Position numbers and translations under genes: made by a program
Part shown: in pieces, positions 54,829 to 63,604 of the stretch
Numbering within the stretch: position 1 is the first letter of the stretch
Layout: the number at the start of each line of letters is the position of its first letter
Source of the DNA: Bacillus sp. FJAT-22090
GTDB lineage: Bacteria; Bacillota; Bacilli; Bacillales_A; Planococcaceae
Assembly (NCBI RefSeq): GCF_001278755.1
Contig: NZ_CP012601.1
Coordinates: 2,108,001-2,172,000, forward strand
DNA: 64,000 bases
Reading direction: 5' to 3'
Notes under the pieces: generated by a model
What the model was told of the DNA's origin: nothing
Seen by the model: the letters and a program-made list of their open reading frames with translations, nothing else
The model's database searches: none

Positions 54829-56256
54829 TTATTTTTTCATTTCATGAACCAAATAACTGATACCCATTTGTAGCTGCTTATCATTTTCTTTTCTAGTTTT
54901 GTATTCCATCAGTGTTTTAGTAAGAGACTGGAACAGTGCATCATCTATATCGGAACTAGGCTCTAAGCTTCTCTCTTGTCGATACTTTTCTACTCCATCC
55001 ATCGTATCTTCATCAAAATAACCATCTTTGCGTCCAATATTATATCCTAAAGCTCCTAGTACATTTTGAACATACTTTATTTCCTCTCCAAAATCTCCAA
55101 CTCGGAATTCTCCGTGAGGATATTTAATATCCATTGTATATAGTTCCTCTGGCTCAACCTCCAAATCAGCTTGAATTCCTTTATGGTGAATCCATTCTTG
55201 TTTTGGTGTTAACCATTTATGAGTAGATATTTTTAATTTACCACCATTCGATAATGGATGAGATTCTTGTACAGTTCCCTTCCCGTAGCTTGTTTCACCA
55301 ACAATCATCGCACGATTATTATCTTTTAAAGCACCCGCTAATACTTCACTAGCAGAGGCACTACCACCATTTTGCAATAAAACAGCTGGTATTTTATTTA
55401 GATAAGGCTTTTCCTTATTTTCTGTATTCAACATTTCTAAAACTCCATTTGCATCTTGCATATAAGCGAATGTTTTTCCATTTTCGAGTAGGGTACTGAC
55501 AATGGAAGACACACTATATAAATATCCGCCTGGGTTTCCTCTTACATCAATCAGAAGACCATCTATTCCCCGATCAACTAAAGCCTTTGTTTGTTTAGCC
55601 CATTCTTCTCCAGTTTTCTCTCCAAAAATAGAGATTGTCACAATACCAATTGAAAAATCCTCGACTTCATAAACTTCACTAGATACGGTGTGCATAGCAA
55701 TTACTTCTCGCTTCATATGTAACTCTACATGGCGTTCTTCACTTGAACGATAAACAGTCATCTTAAGACTAGTTCCTTTTTCGCCACTTAACAATTTCAC
55801 AAGTTCAGCCATGGACTTACCATCCAGTCTTTCCCCATTCACTCTAACAATCTCATCCTGTGGCTTTAAACCAGCCCTATAAGCAGGAGAATCTTTAAGC
55901 GGGGAAACAACTACAAATTTTCCACCTGATAGTGTTATTTCTACTCCTATTCCAACTCTCTCTTCTGCAAGTGAAGACTCTTGAGCTACCGCTTCTTCTT
56001 TAGTCAAATAACTACTATGAGGATCTTCTAATGCCTCTGCCATCCCTCGAATTGCACCTTCTACAAGTATATTTTCTTTTTTGGCGAATACGGCTTCTTT
56101 TCTAATTAATTGAAAAGCTTCATCGATGACTTGGTTGTTACTAATAGACGTAGTAGTTGTTGATTGATCTTTCGCTGGTTTTACCATCCAAAAATAAAAG
56201 ATTCCTAGTAAGATAACAAACAAAATAACATATAAAAAAATCCGACTTTTGCGCAA
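54829..56256 (-). CDS. ctpB: Carboxy-terminal processing protease CtpB-like (S41)
   Basis: Exported serine protease of 475 residues. N-terminal helix (about 6-25), PDZ domain (about 100-170), and catalytic residues matching the CtpB Ser-Lys-Gln spacing: Ser301 in NGGSASASE, Lys326 and Gln330 in TSYGKGTVQ. A C-terminal peptidoglycan-binding-type domain (about 395-450, LGYNIGRKDGYFDEDT) is present. In B. subtilis CtpB activates pro-sigma-K processing; here the location by ftsEX and minJ fits a wall or division role as well. Confidence 0.92.
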   Translation of the reverse strand: MRKSRIFLYVILFVILLGIFYFWMVKPAKDQSTTTTSISNNQVIDEAFQLIRKEAVFAKKENILVEGAIRGMAEALEDPHSSYLTKEEAVAQESSLAEERVGIGVEITLSGGKFVVVSPLKDSPAYRAGLKPQDEIVRVNGERLDGKSMAELVKLLSGEKGTSLKMTVYRSSEERHVELHMKREVIAMHTVSSEVYEVEDFSIGIVTISIFGEKTGEEWAKQTKALVDRGIDGLLIDVRGNPGGYLYSVSSIVSTLLENGKTFAYMQDANGVLEMLNTENKEKPYLNKIPAVLLQNGGSASASEVLAGALKDNNRAMIVGETSYGKGTVQESHPLSNGGKLKISTHKWLTPKQEWIHHKGIQADLEVEPEELYTMDIKYPHGEFRVGDFGEEIKYVQNVLGALGYNIGRKDGYFDEDTMDGVEKYRQERSLEPSSDIDDALFQSLTKTLMEYKTRKENDKQLQMGISYLVHEMKK

Positions 56257-56327
56257 GCTATACCTCCTACTTTTCCACTAATATATGTGAGAAAAGAAGA
56301 GTTTAATACTTGCCCAAAAATCGGAAT

Positions 56328-56906
56328 TTATTTTAAATTACTTACTAAGTCTGTGAGCATTTGTTCGTCCATTGGACCAACAATTTTATTTTGGATTGTT
56401 CCAGTCGTATCAATCATATAAGTAGTAGGAATAGTAATAGCTTGATACGTTTCACCTACTATACCCTCTTCATCAAGAGGTATAGGAAAACTTAGAGCAT
56501 AATCTTCTTGAAAAGCTTGCACTTTATCAAGTCCAGAATCTGAACTAGTCAAATTAACGGCCAAGATTTCTACATTTTCTTGTTCAGCCTTATCTTCGTA
56601 ATAGTTTTGCATATGTGGCATTTCAGCTTTACAAGGTGGACACCAAGTAGCCCAAAAGTTTAATACTACCTTTTTCCCTTTATAATCGGACAATGTCACT
56701 TCTTTACCATCAAGTGTCGTAAGTGTAAAGTCTGGTGCAGCATCCCCTTTTCCGGTACCATCATTTGCCGGATTTGTTGCAAGATCAGAACCTAATTGCT
56801 CATTTGAAATTGCTTCAGTTCTATCCGTATTACTTTTTACAAAGGTAATCGTTGCAATAGCCACTAAACTCGCAATTATCAATAACCCAAATATCTTTTT
56901 TTTCAC
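56328..56906 (-). CDS. TlpA/ResA-like membrane-anchored thioredoxin
   Basis: A 192-residue extracytoplasmic thiol-disulphide protein: N-terminal helix (about 4-22), then an AhpC/TSA-like thioredoxin domain with WCPPC at about residue 88-92 (NFWATWCPPCKAEMP) and a cis-Pro segment TIPTTYMID. Start GTG at 56906 after GGAGG; a longer frame up to 56987 is unsupported. It likely reduces haem-binding or other external cysteines; cccB, a c-type cytochrome, lies 3.5 kb away, an inferred link. Confidence 0.88.
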   Translation of the reverse strand: MKKKIFGLLIIASLVAIATITFVKSNTDRTEAISNEQLGSDLATNPANDGTGKGDAAPDFTLTTLDGKEVTLSDYKGKKVVLNFWATWCPPCKAEMPHMQNYYEDKAEQENVEILAVNLTSSDSGLDKVQAFQEDYALSFPIPLDEEGIVGETYQAITIPTTYMIDTTGTIQNKIVGPMDEQMLTDLVSNLK

Positions 56907-57107
56907 TTTTGTTCCTCCACTCAATTTGTTAGACGTACAAGAGTTTAAGAATTCTATCGCTCCTATTATACGCATAAATGAAGTCAAATACTAATTAATT
57001 GTTCAAATCGATTTTACCTATGGAGGAATAAGAAAAACTCGAATTCCATCTTCTAATACTGTTTTCAATCGTTTCCGGAGGTACTTTGGACAGATATTCA
57101 ATCAAAA

Positions 57108-57136
57108 TAAAAAAACGGCCGAAGCCGTTTTTTTAT
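57108..57136 (-). terminator. Terminator of the M23 hydrolase gene
   Basis: AAAACGGC and GCCGTTTT around CGAA, with T runs on both strands. It includes the M23 gene's stop codon. Confidence 0.85.
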
Positions 57137-58440
57137 AAGGAAATATATCTAAGTGGGTTAACTGAGTTTGCTGTCATACCTTCCCAGTTTCCTATATGAA
57201 TTTCAAAGTGTAAATGAGATCCAGTGGAGTTACCAGTATTACCCATTCCACCAATATGTTCGCCTTTTGATACAACTTGTCCAACACTTACGTTAATTTT
57301 ACTCAAATGAGCATATAAAGAAGTGAATGTTTGGCCATCAATGGAATGTGTCACCATAATAACATTTCCGTATGTGCTAAGTGGTGATGCATAGGAAACT
57401 ACTCCATCTGCAGCAGATACCACAGGTGTACCTACTGAGTTAGCAAAATCTACACCATAATGCATTTTACCTTTACCATAAATCGGATGAATACGATAAC
57501 CGTATCCTGAAGTGAACGTTCCGTTCGCAGGTTTTGTCCATGCCCCAGAAGATACTTCTGGAATAGCTACGGAAGAACCACTTGATGATTGCTGACGTTT
57601 TCTTTCTTCAGCAGCTTTACGTTTCTTTTCTTCTGCAATCTTTCTAGCTCTTTCTGCTTGACGCTTTTGTTCTGCCACAATTTTATTTTGTAAATCTGCA
57701 CTTATATTTAATACTTCTTCATATTCCGTTTCCATCACTTGTTTTTGTTCAAGTAATTTCGATTGTTCTGCCTCTAATTGGTCCACTAAAGTTCCTTTAG
57801 AAGCTTTTTGTTTATCAAGAGAAGCTTTTAAATTTACGAGCTTATTTTTACTTTCCTCTTGCTCTTCTAACTTTTTCTCTAAACTAGCTCTTTCTTCTTC
57901 TAATTGTTTTTTATCATCTGCTTGTTCTTTTAAAATAGTACGATCCGCTTCCATCAATGTATTTACAGCTGAAAAACGGTCGATGAAATCAACGAAGCTA
58001 TTAGCACCAAGCAATACGTCTAAATAGCTTACAGAACCACCACTAACTTGTACTGCACGGATACGTTCTTTTAAAAGCTTGTCTCGTTCTTCAATTTTTC
58101 GTTCTAATTCTACAATAGAAGCCTTTAATTTTTCAATTTCATCTGTAGTAAGCTTAATCTCATTCAAAACATTAGAAATGTTCTTTTCAGTATCTAAAAT
58201 TTCCGTGTCTAATGCCTGAATCTGAGCCATGATTTGGTCGATTTTAGACTCATTTTGATCTATTTTACCTTCTGTTTCTTTAATGTTTGAGTTAATAGAT
58301 TCTTTCTTTTGCTCTATCTCTTTTTGTTGACTTTTTAAATCATTTAAAGAATTCGCTAGTGCACTCGGTCCTGTGAATAAAAGTGCTCCAGATGTTGCTA
58401 TCGCTAATACTCGTAGCGTCCACTTAGACTGTTTTCTCAA
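57133..58440 (-). CDS. EnvC/PcsB-like coiled-coil M23 peptidoglycan hydrolase
   Basis: Exported wall hydrolase or hydrolase activator of 435 residues. Signal peptide to about residue 29 (PSALA-NS), a long coiled coil (about 30-270, heptads rich in Lys/Glu/Gln), a Ser-rich linker, and a C-terminal LytM/M23 domain (about 305-435) with both zinc motifs (MHYGVDFAN and GSHLHFEIH), so it is probably active. It is directly downstream of ftsX with 44 bases between, suggesting that FtsEX controls it as in EnvC and PcsB systems. TTG start after AAGGGAG. Confidence 0.9.
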   Translation of the reverse strand: MRKQSKWTLRVLAIATSGALLFTGPSALANSLNDLKSQQKEIEQKKESINSNIKETEGKIDQNESKIDQIMAQIQALDTEILDTEKNISNVLNEIKLTTDEIEKLKASIVELERKIEERDKLLKERIRAVQVSGGSVSYLDVLLGANSFVDFIDRFSAVNTLMEADRTILKEQADDKKQLEEERASLEKKLEEQEESKNKLVNLKASLDKQKASKGTLVDQLEAEQSKLLEQKQVMETEYEEVLNISADLQNKIVAEQKRQAERARKIAEEKKRKAAEERKRQQSSSGSSVAIPEVSSGAWTKPANGTFTSGYGYRIHPIYGKGKMHYGVDFANSVGTPVVSAADGVVSYASPLSTYGNVIMVTHSIDGQTFTSLYAHLSKINVSVGQVVSKGEHIGGMGNTGNSTGSHLHFEIHIGNWEGMTANSVNPLRYISL

Positions 58441-58484
58441 AACTTCTTGCTCCCTTCAAGCTTCCTTCTTATCTTATCTAACTC

Positions 58485-59372
58485 TTAAACCCGTAAAAAC
58501 TTACGAACTGACATAAAACTACCCCAGATTCCGATTAGGACACCCATTAATAAGATCAAGGCATTGACTTGATAGATGAATGGTGAAAATTCGAGTAGTT
58601 CAAATAAATTACCCTGTGCCAATTTAGGCCCTAGAACATTGTAAATATTATAGTAGAGTATTGTTATCAGTGTAATCGGAATAATAGCTCCTAATATACC
58701 AAGCCACATACCCTCTAAAATAAATGGAATTCGAATAAACCAGTTAGTAGCACCTACGAGCTTCATTATTTCAATGTCACGTCGTCTAGCAACAATGGTA
58801 ATACGAATCGTATTAGAGATTAAGAACATTGCAGTAAATAACAATGCTAAAATTAGCACTAATCCTATATTTCTACTTGTATTTAAGAAAGAAAAGAGTT
58901 TTTCAATTTTTCCTTCTCCATACTTCACTTCGAATGTGTTATCTAATTTATCAAGTTTCTTCGCAACCGCTGCTGTTTCTTGTGGATTTTCCGCTTTAGC
59001 ATAAAACACATTATGTAATGGGTTTTGCTGTTCAAATAATCGTAAGTCTTCCCCAAAATCTAACACTAACTTATTTAGTTCATCTTCTTTTGGCGAAAAA
59101 GCAACTTCAGCTATTCCTGATGTATTTTTAATCTCTTCTTCTAATTTTGTAATAGCAGCTTCATCAGCTGTTAACTCTACGATTACTTTAATTTCAACAT
59201 CTTTTTCAAGATCATCCGCAACTTTACTTAAATTCATCATAATCATGACGAAAACACCAACAAGTAATAAAGTTACTGTTACTGCACTAACCGAGGCAAA
59301 AGTCATCCAACCATTACGGCTTATACTCTTAAGGCTATCTCTGAAGTGTCTTCCTGCTGTTCTAGCTTTCAT
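58485..59372 (-). CDS. ftsX: Cell-division ABC transporter-like permease FtsX
   Basis: Integral membrane partner of FtsE, 295 residues, four helices: about 22-47, 170-192, 217-240 and 265-285, with the large external loop (about 50-165) that contacts wall hydrolases. ATG 59372 lies inside the ftsE end (overlap 11 bases), so it is translationally coupled. Earlier frame starts inside ftsE are not supported. Confidence 0.94.
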   Translation of the reverse strand: MKARTAGRHFRDSLKSISRNGWMTFASVSAVTVTLLLVGVFVMIMMNLSKVADDLEKDVEIKVIVELTADEAAITKLEEEIKNTSGIAEVAFSPKEDELNKLVLDFGEDLRLFEQQNPLHNVFYAKAENPQETAAVAKKLDKLDNTFEVKYGEGKIEKLFSFLNTSRNIGLVLILALLFTAMFLISNTIRITIVARRRDIEIMKLVGATNWFIRIPFILEGMWLGILGAIIPITLITILYYNIYNVLGPKLAQGNLFELLEFSPFIYQVNALILLMGVLIGIWGSFMSVRKFLRV

Positions 59373-60048
59373 AACCGTAATCTCCTCCGTATACATCTCG
59401 GGTGATTAATCCACCCTCAACTGCGATAACACGGTGTCTTAATGTATTCACAATTTCTCTATTATGAGTTGCCATAATAATTGTTGTTCCACGTGAATTT
59501 ATTTCTTCAAAAATATTCATGATCTCCCAAGAAGTATCAGGATCTAAATTTCCTGTCGGTTCATCCGCAATTACTAATTTAGGGGTATTCACAATGGAAC
59601 GAGCAATCGACACACGTTGTTGCTCCCCACCTGAAAGCTCTGTCGGAAACATTCTAGCTTTATGTTTCAAACCAACAAGCTCAAGAACATCCATTACTTT
59701 TTTGCGAATAACTTTAGGTGTTTCTTCAATTACTTCTAATGCAAATGCAACGTTTTCATACACATTTAAACGAGGTAGTAGTTTAAAGTCTTGGAAGACT
59801 ACCCCAATTTGTCTTCTTAAATATGGGACTTTACTATTTTTTAGAGTAGCTAAGTTAACTCCATTAATAATAATATCCCCTGAAGTTGGTCTTTCTTCTC
59901 GATACATCATTTTGATGAATGTCGATTTTCCTGCACCACTTGGCCCGACAACATAAACAAATTCACCTTGCTTAATTTCTACATCAATCCCATTTGCTGC
60001 AACAATACCGTTTGGATATTTTTTGTAGACTTTTACCATTTCTATCAT
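59362..60048 (-). CDS. ftsE: Cell-division ATP-binding protein FtsE
   Basis: ABC-type ATPase of 228 residues. Walker A GPSGAGKSTF (about 33-42), signature ELSGGEQQRVSIARSI, Walker B LVIADEPTGNLD, and the IMATHN H-loop. First gene of ftsE-ftsX-M23-TlpA? stretch; only ftsEX are overlapping. A candidate extended -10 promoter lies 46 bases upstream. Wall hydrolysis regulation in partnership with FtsX. Confidence 0.96.
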   Translation of the reverse strand: MIEMVKVYKKYPNGIVAANGIDVEIKQGEFVYVVGPSGAGKSTFIKMMYREERPTSGDIIINGVNLATLKNSKVPYLRRQIGVVFQDFKLLPRLNVYENVAFALEVIEETPKVIRKKVMDVLELVGLKHKARMFPTELSGGEQQRVSIARSIVNTPKLVIADEPTGNLDPDTSWEIMNIFEEINSRGTTIIMATHNREIVNTLRHRVIAVEGGLITRDVYGGDYGYES

Positions 60049-60271
60049 TTTTAAACCACCTAATTATTTTGCTTTGTAAAATACGACATGCCTATTATAA
60101 CATTAGATGCCTTTTCTTTTGTTACAGTTTCATTTCAATTTATAGGTAAATTTATGCAGTTTCGACACATTTCTTTGTTTCCTTTTTACGAATTAGGAGG
60201 ATTTTCGTACATACAAATTACCTAATTATTTAACATTCTACATTTCTCTTCTCTTTTCCTTCTTTATTAAC
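60049..60271. other. Gap between ftsE and the cccB terminator
   Basis: About 220 AT-rich bases with the ftsE promoter candidate and no gene. Confidence 0.6.
60094..60102 (-). promoter_or_regulatory. Candidate extended -10 promoter of ftsEX
   Basis: TGTTATAAT on minus (60094-60102) has the TGN extension; I see no good -35. Confidence 0.5.
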
Positions 60272-60312
60272 AAAAAAATCAATTGCTTAAAAAAGCAATT
60301 GATTTTTGTATA
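60272..60312 (-). terminator. Terminator of cccB
   Basis: AAAAATCAATTGCTT (60274-60288) and AAGCAATTGATTTTT (60293-60307) form a 15-bp stem, with T-rich flanks. Confidence 0.88.
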
Positions 60313-60348
60313 AAACATTAAATTGTTGACAGAAAACAGAACTTATAA

Positions 60349-60693
60349 TTATTTCTTCTCAGCTAACCATGCTGCAACAGCTTCTGCATCTTCTCCGGTA
60401 ACAAGACCACCTGGCATTGCACCTCTACCGTTTTCAATTACATTTAAAATTTCATCATTAGATAAACGAGATCCTACATCATTAAGTGCTGGGAAGTTTC
60501 CTTGTCCCTCTAAGTTTCCGCCATGACAGCTTGTACATTTTGCATTTACAATTTTTTCGGGATCAACAGATGCGGTTTCAGTTTCAGTTTCAGTTGTACC
60601 TGTATCAGCAGGTTCTGCTTCTTCATCTCCGCCGCCACATGCTGCTAACATTAAACCAGCCCCAAGAATTGCAGCTAATAATTTTTTATTCAT
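60349..60693 (-). CDS. cccB: Cytochrome c-551 lipoprotein CccB
   Basis: Small extracellular electron carrier, 114 residues, anchored by a lipobox (LAAC, Cys19). A Glu/Thr-rich linker (about 24-42) is followed by the cytochrome domain with CTSCH (Cys53, Cys56, His57) and the axial Met93 in GAMPGG. It should pass electrons to a caa3-type oxidase. Same neighbourhood (prfB-cccB-ftsEX) as in B. subtilis. Confidence 0.94.
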   Translation of the reverse strand: MNKKLLAAILGAGLMLAACGGGDEEAEPADTGTTETETETASVDPEKIVNAKCTSCHGGNLEGQGNFPALNDVGSRLSNDEILNVIENGRGAMPGGLVTGEDAEAVAAWLAEKK

Positions 60694-60743
60694 GTTTTTT
60701 CCTCCCTTAACTAATATTGCTTTGCATTCTTAGTATACCAAAG

Positions 60744-61613
60744 TTAGTTCCTTTTAAAACCTTCCCCTAGCACCTCGTATGCACTTGAAACAATCACAAA
60801 GGCTTGTGGGTCATGGGTTTTGACAATTTGTTTCAGTTTTGTGAATTCGGTTTGATAGGCAACTACTAACAAAATTGGTCGTTCTTCCTCAGTGTATCCC
60901 CCAATTGCAGGAAGTTTTGTCACCCCTCTGTCTATTTCTTTATATATAGCATCCCTTATTTCCTCTTGTTTATTCGTAATAATGTAAATCATTTTAGATT
61001 GACTAAATCCAAGTTGAACTATATCAATGGTCTTCGTCGTTACAAACAGTCCAATCAATGCATAAAGTGCTTTTTCAATATCAAAAACGATAGCGGCACT
61101 AAGTACAATTAAACCATCAATTAATAACACACTTGTCCCAAGAGAAAATCCAGTATACTTTGTAATAATTTGAGCTGCTAAATCAGTACCTCCTGTAGAT
61201 GCACCACCTCGAAACACGATGCCTAATCCAAGACCTACCGTGATTCCTCCAAACAAAGCACCTAACAGTGGATTAGTTGTCCATGGTTCCCAGCTAGCAG
61301 ATAACAAAACAACTGCTGGAAGTGTAAGAGTTCCTACTAAAGATTTGATTCCGAACTTAGCACCAAGAAAAAAAAGGCCAGCAATAAATAATGGGATATT
61401 AAATGAATATTGAACAATCCCTGGCTCCCAGCCAAAAACACCTTTTAAAATAGTACTTATCCCACTTACTCCACCCGAAGCAACTTGGTTTGGTAATAAA
61501 AAAACATTAAACCCAATTGCAATGATCGCCGCACCAATAATGACATATAAATAATCTCTTCCTTGTTCCCATAAAGGCGGAAGCTCTTTGTGTATTCTTT
61601 GATTTGTAGACAT
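60744..61613 (-). CDS. YitT/YvjA family membrane protein (DUF2179 C-terminus)
   Basis: A 289-residue protein with six helices in the first ~200 residues (GFNVFLLPNQVASGGVSGIS is the characteristic segment) and a soluble C-terminal DUF2179 domain (about 215-285). Function is unknown. Position between cccB and prfB matches yvjA of B. subtilis rather than yitT, though both belong to one family. ATG lacks an obviously strong site. Confidence 0.88.
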   Translation of the reverse strand: MSTNQRIHKELPPLWEQGRDYLYVIIGAAIIAIGFNVFLLPNQVASGGVSGISTILKGVFGWEPGIVQYSFNIPLFIAGLFFLGAKFGIKSLVGTLTLPAVVLLSASWEPWTTNPLLGALFGGITVGLGLGIVFRGGASTGGTDLAAQIITKYTGFSLGTSVLLIDGLIVLSAAIVFDIEKALYALIGLFVTTKTIDIVQLGFSQSKMIYIITNKQEEIRDAIYKEIDRGVTKLPAIGGYTEEERPILLVVAYQTEFTKLKQIVKTHDPQAFVIVSSAYEVLGEGFKRN

Positions 61614-61816
61614 ATTTTATCCTCTTTCGTTTCAAAATACTTATAGCCCGAACTAGTATAACAACTGATGAGGACTTTGTGAACTTCAGCAAAGTGACTC
61701 GATAAATGGATAAAGTGATTGATTGATGCTATCGATTGTTTCGTTTTTCCAATGATTCTACATTATCTTAAGTATTCACTCGACATTTAACGATATACGA
61801 GCAATTCCTTTTTAAC
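61614..61816. other. YitT upstream region
   Basis: About 200 bases, presumed promoter region on minus; no distinctive motif stands out. Confidence 0.4.
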
Positions 61817-61846
61817 CAAAAAAAGATGCCCAACTTGATGGGCATC
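61817..61846 (-). terminator. Terminator-like hairpin
   Basis: GATGCCCA (61825-61832) with TGGGCATC (61839-61846) and T run on minus. It is related in sequence to the region near 62029-62052, read on the other strand. Confidence 0.65.
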
Positions 61847-61868
61847 CTCAGACTGTAAATAGGATAAA

Positions 61869-61973
61869 TCATGTTTTCCGAAGCTTTCCGCGGACTAGCG
61901 CCGAGCCGCTTCGTCGCTTCGCTCGGCCCCGCCCTCGTAAATCATCCCCCAGTAGCGGAAATCCCAATTTTTA
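61869..61973. repeat. GC-rich element C between two terminator arms
   Basis: A GC-rich stretch with GCCGAGC...GCTCGGC inside and TTTCCGC (61884-61890)/GCGGAAA near its ends. The flanks (about 61825-61860 and 62009-62052) are inverted near-copies of one another, GATGCCyAAC..TT..GGGC..AGACTGT. Nothing coding. Confidence 0.6.
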
Positions 61974-61987
61974 TTTTAATTGAAAAA

Positions 61988-62031
61988 AGACTGTAGACAA
62001 ACTCAAATTCCTTAGAGTTTGTCCACAGTCT
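61988..62031 (-). terminator. Terminator of the chemotaxis protein gene
   Basis: AGACTGTAGACAAACTC (61988-62004) with GAGTTTGTCCACAGTCT (62015-62031) is a 17-bp stem with one mismatch, and then T's on minus. Confidence 0.92.
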
Positions 62032-62055
62032 GCCCAACATGTTAGGCATCATCTC

Positions 62056-63519
62056 TCATTTCTTAATTGATTGTGTTTCTTCGTATGTTTCGTCGATATA
62101 TTTTGCAATTGTCTTTTGTTCATCCGTAATATTAACTAAAGTTGCATTAAGCTCTTCTACTGCAGCGGTACTTTCTTCTATAATAGCTGCAAATTCGTTC
62201 GTACTCGTTTGGATAGCTTCACTATTTTCAGCAATCGCATCCACATCTTTTAAAAATTTTGATAGTTCATATTGTAAAGATTGCATTGTCTCAAATAACT
62301 CGTTGAATGACTTATTCGACTTATCTGCCGTTTGTACTTGGGAATAGATTTGAGTAACACCTATTTCTAGTTTACCCAATGCTGCTTCATTATATTTGTT
62401 TACTTCGTTTAAGTTTGTATCTATCTTTTCTAGAGACTGATCTGTCACTCCAGCTAATTTCCTTATTTCTTCTGCAACTACTGCAAAACCTTTTCCTTGT
62501 TCTCCAGCTCTCGCAGCTTCAATAGATGCGTTTAATGCTAATAAATTGGTTTGCTCGGTTATTTTTCGAATAGTACTCGCGAATTCATTTGTTTCATTGA
62601 TTTTATTGGAAAGATCATTGAATGTTTTATTCAACTCGACAAAAAATACTGTAAATTGATCGATCTCATTTTTCATCTCATTCATTACTATGGAGCCATC
62701 AGCTGCATTTTTTTCAGCTATTTCTGCTTGACGGACAATTGCATTTAAATGACCAACCATTTCTTTTACAGAATCTGTTGTAGCCTCTGTATTCTTTACA
62801 ATATCTACAACATGATCTGCTTGTCGTTGAGAGCCAATGCTTACTTCATCTACTGCCTGAAGCATCTCTTGCTGCGAATATATAGAAGCATGTGTACTAT
62901 TACGTATCTGTTCCAGATTAGTTGTAATGGTTGTCACGGCGGTTTGGAGATGTTGTTTATGTAATTCCTCTTCTTTTACTTTCATTTCCGCATTACCTAC
63001 TAAATTCTCAACATTAGTAAATAATGCTTTACTTTGCCTAACTTGTAGAAAAATACCTAAAGCCATTATAAATTGTACAAAAAAGACATTAATCGTTTTA
63101 CCTTCGAAAATACCAGTTGTATCCAGTAAAACATTTACAATCATTCCAAGAACAGAAAAAATGTAGCCAAATAAAAATACTCCCTGATTATTGTGTAAAC
63201 TACTTAATATTAGTACAAAAAGTGCTAAAACAATTGTAGCAATACTTACTTCATAAAAATAAGCTGTTCCCGTCGCTGTGATTGTGCCTGAAATAATGAC
63301 AATGTACGGAAAGATAATTGCTAATTTGTTTATTAATCTAGTAAGAAAATAAATCGCGACAGTTAAAATTAGTGGTACCCCAATGGAGATAATAACAGCG
63401 TTGTCTTGCTTTAACATAATTTGCGCAATGAGACCTAAAGTACCTGCCAGTCCATAAGCTAAAAATAAAATGAAGTTTTTCCTTTGTAAATCCTGTTTCT
63501 TAATGTCTACAATATTCAT
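62056..63519 (-). CDS. Methyl-accepting chemotaxis-type protein with six-helix membrane domain
   Basis: A 487-residue signalling protein. Six hydrophobic helices (about 18-180) have only short loops, so there is no extracellular sensor domain, and no HAMP domain follows. The cytoplasmic half has the MCP signal tip ([18 protein letters not shown], about residue 340-357, then [15 protein letters not shown]). The ATG at 63519 after GGAGG is preferred. The membrane part itself may sense membrane state, light or a lipophilic ligand, by inference. Unusual neighbour of prfB. Confidence 0.88.
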   Translation of the reverse strand: MNIVDIKKQDLQRKNFILFLAYGLAGTLGLIAQIMLKQDNAVIISIGVPLILTVAIYFLTRLINKLAIIFPYIVIISGTITATGTAYFYEVSIATIVLALFVLILSSLHNNQGVFLFGYIFSVLGMIVNVLLDTTGIFEGKTINVFFVQFIMALGIFLQVRQSKALFTNVENLVGNAEMKVKEEELHKQHLQTAVTTITTNLEQIRNSTHASIYSQQEMLQAVDEVSIGSQRQADHVVDIVKNTEATTDSVKEMVGHLNAIVRQAEIAEKNAADGSIVMNEMKNEIDQFTVFFVELNKTFNDLSNKINETNEFASTIRKITEQTNLLALNASIEAARAGEQGKGFAVVAEEIRKLAGVTDQSLEKIDTNLNEVNKYNEAALGKLEIGVTQIYSQVQTADKSNKSFNELFETMQSLQYELSKFLKDVDAIAENSEAIQTSTNEFAAIIEESTAAVEELNATLVNITDEQKTIAKYIDETYEETQSIKK

Positions 63520-63551
63520 CCTGCTATCCTCCAAAATATTCAAATTAAAGA

Positions 63552-63594
63552 CAAAAAAATACTCCAATGTTACCTAATTATAACATCGAAGTAT
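63552..63594 (-). terminator. prfB terminator, with extended -10 in its loop
   Basis: ATACTTCGATGTTA and TAACATTGGAGTAT pair (63581-63594 with 63559-63572, plus-strand positions), with a T run after. The loop holds TGTTATAAT, a possible -10 for the chemotaxis gene. Confidence 0.75.
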
Positions 63595-63604
63595 GATTCG
63601 TCTA

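Noticed and set aside
60744-61613. Naming this gene yitT
   Set aside because: Position by cccB and prfB matches yvjA; the family has several paralogues and sequence alone does not decide.
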